A stretch of DNA of 64,000 bases, from the NCBI RefSeq assembly GCF_023746555.1, contig NZ_CP098755.1, positions 446,501 through 510,500 on the forward strand, in the 5' to 3' direction. The DNA comes from Brevibacillus ruminantium (lineage in GTDB: Bacteria > Bacillota > Bacilli > Brevibacillales > Brevibacillaceae). This document shows positions 59,263 to 64,000 of this stretch, piece by piece. The number at the start of each line of letters is the position of its first letter. Positions within the stretch are counted from its first letter, which is position 1. Below the pieces are notes generated by a model that worked only from the letters and a program-made list of their open reading frames with translations, made no database searches and was not told the origin of the DNA. The position numbers and the translations under genes are program-made.

Positions 59263-60921
59263 ATGATGCAAACACATATGGGAAAGGCGCAGGTGGATCG
59301 TCCGTCTGCTCGTCTCAGTCTGGCATACATTTGGGTTGCATACGCAGCTTTCGGGCTGGCCGCACTGGCTGGAATGCTGCAAGGCATGGTGCGCGGCGGA
59401 CTCATTGAGCTGCCGAGCTGGACCAACTATTATCAGATTTTGACCGCACATGGGGTCTTGATGGCACTCATTTTTACCACATTTTTTATCGTCGGATTCC
59501 TGCTGTCCGGAGTTGCCAAAACAACGGGAGGGTCCTTGCACGGTACTGCGCTCGGACTTGGCTGGATCGGCTGGATTCTGATGACAGTTGGGACCGCGAT
59601 GGCGGTCGTGACCATCGTAACGAATGACGCATCGGTTCTCTATACCTTTTACGCGCCGTTGAAGGCATCTCCGTTCTTTTACATCGGAGCAGCGTTGCTG
59701 GTCGTCGGAAGCTGGTTTGGCGGCTTCGCCGTCTTCAGCAGCTACCGTAAATGGAGACGGGAAAACAGAGGAAAAATGTCTCCCTTGTTCGTCTTCATGT
59801 CGGTGACGACCTTTGTCCTGTGGCTGATCGCAACCATTCCGGTGGCTGTAGAGGTTCTCTTTCAGCTGATTCCGTGGTCGCTGGGCTGGACGTCGAGCAT
59901 CAACATTATGCTGAGCCGTACCTTGTTCTGGTTCTTCGGTCATCCACTCGTGTACTTCTGGCTGATGCCTGCGTACATCGCCTGGTATGTATGCGTCCCG
60001 CGGATTATCGGCGGACATGTATTCAGTGATTCGCTGGCTCGCCTGGCTTTCATCTCGCTGCTTCTGTTCTCCATGCCGGTCGGCTTCCACCATCAGCTCA
60101 TGGAGCCCGGTATCTCTCCCGGCTGGAAAATGATCCACGTTATTTTGACGCTGATCGTCGTAGTGCCTTCACTTATGACGGCTTTCTCGATGTTCGCTAC
60201 CTTCGAGACAACCGGCCGTAAAAAAGGTGGAGTAGGGCTGTTTGGCTGGTTCAAAAAGCTGCCTTGGTCCGATGTTCGCTTCTTTGCCCCCTTTGTCGGA
60301 ATGCTCTTCTTCATCCCGGCAGGTGCGGGTGGAATCATCAACGCAAGTAACCAGATGAACGCAGTCGTTCACAATACGATTTTTATCACCGGTCACTTCC
60401 ATATTACCGTGGGTGCCGCTGTCGCTCTCACCTTCTTCGGTGTCAGCTTCTGGCTGATTCCTGTACTGACTGGCCGCACTCTGACACCGACCGCGAACCG
60501 GATGGGAATGGTGCAAACCGTATTCTGGTCGGTGGGAATGTTCCTGATGTCCTACGCGATGCATTACCTGGGTCTGCAGGGCTCTCCGCGCCGTACCAGT
60601 TTCACCACTTACATGGATCACCCGCTGGCCGTAGGCTGGTTGGATTATCAGCGCGTGATGGCCTTTGGCGGCGGACTTCTGTTCGTAGCAGCGATTCTGC
60701 TGATTCTGATCCTGGGCTATCTGACTTTCTTCGCTCCAAAAGGAAATACGGAATACCCGACTGCGGAGACAGAAACCGAGCAGCATACACCGAAAATCCT
60801 CGAGCGCTGGCCGGTTTGGTTGGGAGTCCTCGTTCTCCTCTGTGTTCTGGCATACGGCTTGCCGATTGCCGAGCAGCTTACGCATAACCCGCCTGGATCT
60901 CCGCCATTCCGCACCTGGTAG
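59263..60921 (+). CDS. cbaA: Cytochrome ba3 oxidase subunit I
   Basis: A 552-residue membrane protein with about 13 helices. Haem and CuB ligands are visible: His in LTAHGVLMALIFTTFF (low-spin haem), FGHPLVYFWLMPAYIAWY (CuB His and the linked Tyr), VGFHHQLMEPG (CuB His pair) and TGHFHITVGAAVALT (haem ligands). It lacks the Glu of the A-type proton channel, as B-type oxidases do. It reduces O2 to water with high affinity while pumping protons. The operon IIa-II-I is behind a candidate NreC box, suggesting induction when oxygen is low. Confidence 0.96.
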   Translation: MMQTHMGKAQVDRPSARLSLAYIWVAYAAFGLAALAGMLQGMVRGGLIELPSWTNYYQILTAHGVLMALIFTTFFIVGFLLSGVAKTTGGSLHGTALGLGWIGWILMTVGTAMAVVTIVTNDASVLYTFYAPLKASPFFYIGAALLVVGSWFGGFAVFSSYRKWRRENRGKMSPLFVFMSVTTFVLWLIATIPVAVEVLFQLIPWSLGWTSSINIMLSRTLFWFFGHPLVYFWLMPAYIAWYVCVPRIIGGHVFSDSLARLAFISLLLFSMPVGFHHQLMEPGISPGWKMIHVILTLIVVVPSLMTAFSMFATFETTGRKKGGVGLFGWFKKLPWSDVRFFAPFVGMLFFIPAGAGGIINASNQMNAVVHNTIFITGHFHITVGAAVALTFFGVSFWLIPVLTGRTLTPTANRMGMVQTVFWSVGMFLMSYAMHYLGLQGSPRRTSFTTYMDHPLAVGWLDYQRVMAFGGGLLFVAAILLILILGYLTFFAPKGNTEYPTAETETEQHTPKILERWPVWLGVLVLLCVLAYGLPIAEQLTHNPPGSPPFRTW

Positions 60922-60948
60922 GCGGCGCATCGATCATCTGACATGTAA

Positions 60949-60983
60949 AAAAGCCACTCGGCCTTTGTACCGAGTGGCTTTCT
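60949..60983 (+). terminator. Terminator of the ba3 oxidase operon
   Basis: Stem AAAGCCACTCGG / CCGAGTGGCTTT, eight-base loop, T-rich end. It works in either direction and lies 60 bases behind the convergent SDR gene. Confidence 0.85.
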
Positions 60984-61042
60984 TGTACCTTCAGAAAGTT
61001 TACTTTCGCTAACGCGATAGAGGTAGAAGTATACGATTCTCC

Positions 61043-61789
61043 TCAAAGCTGATAGATCATTTTTCGCGTCATGCCGCCGTCCAGAACAAGCTCTGTCCCT
61101 GTCATGAAATCGTTCTCGTCATCGGTCAAAAACAGGCAGGCACGGGCTACGTCATCGGGCTTGCCCACGCGTCCGGCCGGGTGCTGCTCATGGTCCTGCG
61201 GGCGGAGGGCTTCTTCATCGCCGGTTTCAATCCAACCGGGTGAGATGGCGTTCACTCTGATCCGGTCGGGGCTGAGTGAGAGGGCCAGAGCGTGGGTCAG
61301 TGATAAAATGCCGCCCTTCGAAGCGGCGTATGCTTCGGAGTGGGGCTCAGACATATGGGCACGCGTCGAGGAGAGATTGACGATAGCGCCGCCGCCGGTT
61401 CTGCGCATCAGCAGGGCAGCTTCGCGTGAGCAGAGAAAGACGCTGCGCAGATTGGTATGGATGACATCATCCCATTCCTCAACGGACAGCTCATATGGGG
61501 ATTTCCACCTGGAGACGCCGGCGTTGTTGACCAGAATGTCCAAATGCCCCCACCGTTCGGCCACCTCTTCCATCAACCGGATGATATCTTTGGGCTTGCT
61601 GACATCTGTCTGTTGAAAAAAGACATGTCCGCCCGTCTTGGCAATCCTGGCTGCGGCCTTCTCTCCCAGCTCCGGATTCTTTTCCGCGATACAAACTCTC
61701 GCCCCGCGCGCTGTGTACATGGCTGCAATCGCATAACCGATGCCTTGTCCTGCACCTGTGACGACGACAACTTTTTCAGAAAACGGCAT
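61043..61789 (-). CDS. SDR family NAD(P)-dependent oxidoreductase
   Basis: A 248-residue classical short-chain dehydrogenase. Rossmann motif VVVTGAGQGIGYAIA (TGxxxGxG), NNAG at ~88, catalytic Ser in IVNLSSTRAHMS and YAASK (Tyr and Lys), and PGWIETG. The Glu after the second beta strand (IAEKNPELG) favours NAD over NADP. RBS GGGAGG precedes the ATG. The substrate cannot be told; neighbouring genes are not obviously related. Confidence 0.93.
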   Translation of the reverse strand: MPFSEKVVVVTGAGQGIGYAIAAMYTARGARVCIAEKNPELGEKAAARIAKTGGHVFFQQTDVSKPKDIIRLMEEVAERWGHLDILVNNAGVSRWKSPYELSVEEWDDVIHTNLRSVFLCSREAALLMRRTGGGAIVNLSSTRAHMSEPHSEAYAASKGGILSLTHALALSLSPDRIRVNAISPGWIETGDEEALRPQDHEQHPAGRVGKPDDVARACLFLTDDENDFMTGTELVLDGGMTRKMIYQL

Positions 61790-61974
61790 AAAAAACCTCC
61801 CGCTAAGAATAGATAGGGGGCTGCATGAAAAACCCCTGATTACCGAACACTGTAAGCAATGATTTTTGATTCTAGCTGAATTTCAAGCAACATTCGGGGT
61901 GGAAATCCCGTTTGTAACTATAGTAAAGTGAGTGTTAGCGCTATTCATCTTAGAAGTGACGAGGAGGATGTCTC

Positions 61975-62607
61975 ATGCAAACAGAAGTCAAACTTACCAC
62001 GGAACAAGTGATGGAAGCACGTCACAGTGTACGCAAATACGATGCGAGCCAAGCGATCCCTCGGGGAGTACTGAACGAAATCCTTCGGTTGGCGGCTACA
62101 GCCCCATCCTCCTGGAACCTTCAACACTGGCGGTTCCTGGTCGTGACAGATCAGACCCACAAGGAGCGCCTGCTGCCGATTGCCTATGGACAACAGCAGG
62201 TCGTAGATGCCCCAGCCGTGATTGTGATTTTGGCAGATCTGGAGGCAGACAAATCTGCGCTGCCGATTTACAATGATTCGCTTGCCAAGGGCCTCGTGAA
62301 CGAGCAGGTGCGTGATACGCTGGTAGCTCAAATCGAAAATGCGTATCGTGACAATCCGCAGCTCGCCCGGGATGAAGCCATTCGCAATTCTTCTCTGGCC
62401 GCCATGCAGCTCATGCTGGCAGCGAAGGCCAAAGGTTATGACACATGCCCCATGGGAGGGTTTGACCGGGATGCGCTGATCCAGGCATTCAACATTCCCG
62501 GCCGCTATCTGCCATCGATGATCATCACTGTGGGCAAGGCGAGTGTACCGGCTCACCCCACATCGCGCTTTGGACTGGATGAGCTGGTTATTGAAAACAG
62601 TTTCTGA
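61975..62607 (+). CDS. Nitroreductase family protein
   Basis: A 210-residue FMN enzyme. N-terminal EARHSVRKYDASQAIPRGVLNEILRLAATAPSSWNLQHWRFLVV carries the FMN-phosphate Arg-His-Ser-Val-Arg motif, and the late GYDTCPMGGFDRDALIQAFNIPGRYLPSMIITVGK the second FMN region. It resembles Bacillus YdgI/YodC, which reduce nitro compounds or quinones with NAD(P)H. RBS GAGGAGG precedes the ATG. A terminator follows. Confidence 0.93.
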   Translation: MQTEVKLTTEQVMEARHSVRKYDASQAIPRGVLNEILRLAATAPSSWNLQHWRFLVVTDQTHKERLLPIAYGQQQVVDAPAVIVILADLEADKSALPIYNDSLAKGLVNEQVRDTLVAQIENAYRDNPQLARDEAIRNSSLAAMQLMLAAKAKGYDTCPMGGFDRDALIQAFNIPGRYLPSMIITVGKASVPAHPTSRFGLDELVIENSF

Positions 62608-62626
62608 TCAAACCCTCGATGAGGAG

Positions 62627-62655
62627 GAACACCCGCAGTGCCGGGTGTTCTTTTT
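62627..62655 (+). terminator. Terminator of the nitroreductase gene
   Basis: Stem GAACACCCG / CGGGTGTTC with a six-base loop, then TTTTT. It lies 40 bases from the end of the convergent kinase gene. Confidence 0.88.
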
Positions 62656-62694
62656 ACTTTTTCCTGTTGGACGTAGCTTTGATAGAGGTTTTCC

Positions 62695-64000
62695 TTACGA
62701 TGATGGCAGGCTCTGGGCGAGAGGAAGCTCGACGGAGACGGTTGTTCCTGTTCCCTGCGTGCTATCGATGTGAAACTGGCCTTTATGCAAATGAATGAGT
62801 TCCCGGCAGATAGACAAGCCCAGGCCGCTTCCCGGCTGTTTGGATTGGCCTTTGTAAAATCTCTCCGTGATGCGGGGCATGTCTGACGGGGAAATGCCAT
62901 CACCGGTGTCGCGAACGAAGACCCGCACATGGCTTTGGTCCGTTTGGCAGGACACCTGAACGGAGCCGCCGCCGGGAGTAAATTTAAAGGCATTGTCCAG
63001 CAAGTTTACGAAAATCTGCTTCATTCGATTGGGATCAACCGAAACAGGCAGAGGAGCTGAGGGAATTTGGACATCAAAGTCCACATTTTTCTCCTGGGCG
63101 CGAACAGTAAACTGAATCCGCACATCCTCCAGGATATCGCGAAGATCCAGCCTTTCGACATGCAGCCGCAGTTCACCGGATTGAAATTTGGAAAAATCGA
63201 GAAGTTCTTCGACCAGCCCGATTAAACGGTCCGTTTCTTTGGAGATCACTTCCAGTCCCAGCATCGTCTCCTCTTTATCTTCGAGCCCGCCGGAAATCAG
63301 GGTTTCTCCCCAGCCCTTGATCGACGTAAGCGGCGTACGCAGCTCGTGGGAAACGGAAGAGATAAAGTCATTTTTCATTTCCTCGTTTTTGCCGATTTCT
63401 TCCGCCATGTAGTTAAAGGTTTCGGCCAGCGTACCGACCTCATCATCGAATTGTTTCTTGGCGCGCGTGGAGAAATTGCCGGTCGCCATTTGGGTGGCTG
63501 CGCGAGTCAAATCCTGAATGGGACCGACGATGCGGTTGGCGATGATCAAGCTGAGCGCAAAGGCAAATACGACGACGATCAAGCCGACGCCCGCTCCGTA
63601 CATAGCGATACGGTTCACGGCAGCGTAGAGCGGCTCTGCCGAGATGGAATAGCGCAATACGCCGACATGATCCCCCAGATACGTGAGGGGATTGGAAACA
63701 GCGATCACGCGCTCCTTTGTCTGCGGGGCTTTGCCGACGTACAAGCCCATGCCCGTTTGCAAGGCAGAAGAGACATCTGGCGTGCCGATCACTTCGGCTG
63801 TCTGGAAGCCGTATGAATTCAGCAGTACTCTCCCGTCCAGCGCGAGGACTTCAATCTTCGCATTTTCCTCTTTGGAGACATTCTCCAGGATGTAGCGGGA
63901 CTTGTCTTTGAGCCCATAGCCGCCCGCATACTTGTTAACAAAATTGGTGAAGGTTACGGATCGGGTGACGAGTGTTTCCGTGGCAGTTCCAAAGTAATAG
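62695..64000 (-). CDS. Sensor histidine kinase, 5'-truncated by window edge
   Basis: The minus-strand frame is open to the end of the window (435 codons seen), so the start and the first membrane helix lie outside. The visible part starts in an extracytoplasmic dCache-like loop (YYFGTATETLVTRSVTFTNFV...), then TM2 (GAGVGLIVVVFAFALSLIIA), HAMP (NRIVGPIQDLTRAATQMATGNFS), HisKA with SSVSHELRTPLTSIKGWGE, and HATPase_c with NLLDNAFKFTPGGG, DTGDGI, FYKGQ and GSGLGLSICRELIHLH. It is a WalK/PhoR-like kinase that should phosphorylate an OmpR-type regulator, whose gene presumably precedes it just outside the window. Confidence 0.92.
   Translation of the reverse strand, partial: YYFGTATETLVTRSVTFTNFVNKYAGGYGLKDKSRYILENVSKEENAKIEVLALDGRVLLNSYGFQTAEVIGTPDVSSALQTGMGLYVGKAPQTKERVIAVSNPLTYLGDHVGVLRYSISAEPLYAAVNRIAMYGAGVGLIVVVFAFALSLIIANRIVGPIQDLTRAATQMATGNFSTRAKKQFDDEVGTLAETFNYMAEEIGKNEEMKNDFISSVSHELRTPLTSIKGWGETLISGGLEDKEETMLGLEVISKETDRLIGLVEELLDFSKFQSGELRLHVERLDLRDILEDVRIQFTVRAQEKNVDFDVQIPSAPLPVSVDPNRMKQIFVNLLDNAFKFTPGGGSVQVSCQTDQSHVRVFVRDTGDGISPSDMPRITERFYKGQSKQPGSGLGLSICRELIHLHKGQFHIDSTQGTGTTVSVELPLAQSLPSS

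Overview
The window looks like chromosomal DNA of a Gram-positive endospore former of the Bacillales, most likely Brevibacillus or a close relative in the Paenibacillaceae. This rests on two sporulation-type genes (ytaF, yunB), strong AGGAGG-type ribosome binding sites, frequent TTG and GTG starts, lipoprotein signal peptides, Bacillus-type Fnr proteins with C-terminal iron-sulfur cysteines, a long-form hpf, a PucR regulator and a ba3-type oxidase with the short IIa subunit. No tRNA, rRNA, CRISPR array or prophage was seen. Both window edges cut sensor kinase genes.

Layout. 1-9.5 kb: a truncated kinase, a small lipoprotein, two Fnr paralogues around hpf, an AGCS sodium:amino-acid symporter with a LytTR regulator, a low-GC two-gene islet, and an acetyl-CoA hydrolase/CoA-transferase. 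Perfect TGTGA-N6-TCACA boxes lie upstream of fnr1, hpf and the CoA-transferase, each centred about 41.5 bp before a predicted start of transcription. 9.9-15.1 kb: a five-gene unit of histidine kinase, two tandem FtsX-like permeases, ATPase and response regulator. 15.2-17.6 kb: a gene remnant, a small DUF2007-like gene and an intact group IIC intron inserted just behind a terminator. 17.7-24.0 kb: a tightly overlapping six-gene operon (PHP phosphoesterase, TIM-barrel protein, SurE nucleotidase, Fe3+/sugar-phosphate-type ABC importer) that looks like a phosphoester scavenging system. 24.2-26.7 kb: a quinone/electrophile stress cluster (pirin, DoxX, azoreductase, MhqR-like MarR) with matching operators. 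26.9-34.5 kb: EamA exporter, NlpC/P60 lipoprotein with a hairpin over its ribosome binding site, psuK-psuG, copA-copZ with two CsoR-like operators, ytaF.

34.6-44.7 kb contains four copies of a roughly 197-bp hairpin element in two inverted pairs. The element has near-identical termini, a conserved apical loop and an inner helix whose sequence differs between copies while pairing is kept. Between the pairs lie a Ca2+ P-type ATPase, yunB, a stalk-domain protein, and a racemase/AroM/PucR group. 45.1-54.4 kb: an oligopeptide-type ABC importer interleaved with an M20 peptidase and a DUF1177 protein, then an AbgA-like amidohydrolase. With the racemase, AroM and PucR genes this suggests a little-described route for taking up and breaking down peptide-like or D-amino-acid-containing compounds.

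54.5-64 kb: a His-rich small protein, a GNAT acetyltransferase, an NreB-type oxygen-sensing kinase with an iron-sulfur PAS domain and its NreC regulator, a cobalamin riboswitch with terminator in front of an acyl-CoA thioesterase, a three-gene ba3 oxidase operon, an SDR oxidoreductase, a nitroreductase and a truncated kinase. GGG-N4-CCC palindromes sit at the same place next to the -35 boxes of nreB and of the oxidase operon, suggesting that NreBC controls both. Oxygen sensing (two Fnr proteins, NreBC, the oxidase) is therefore a theme at both ends of the window.
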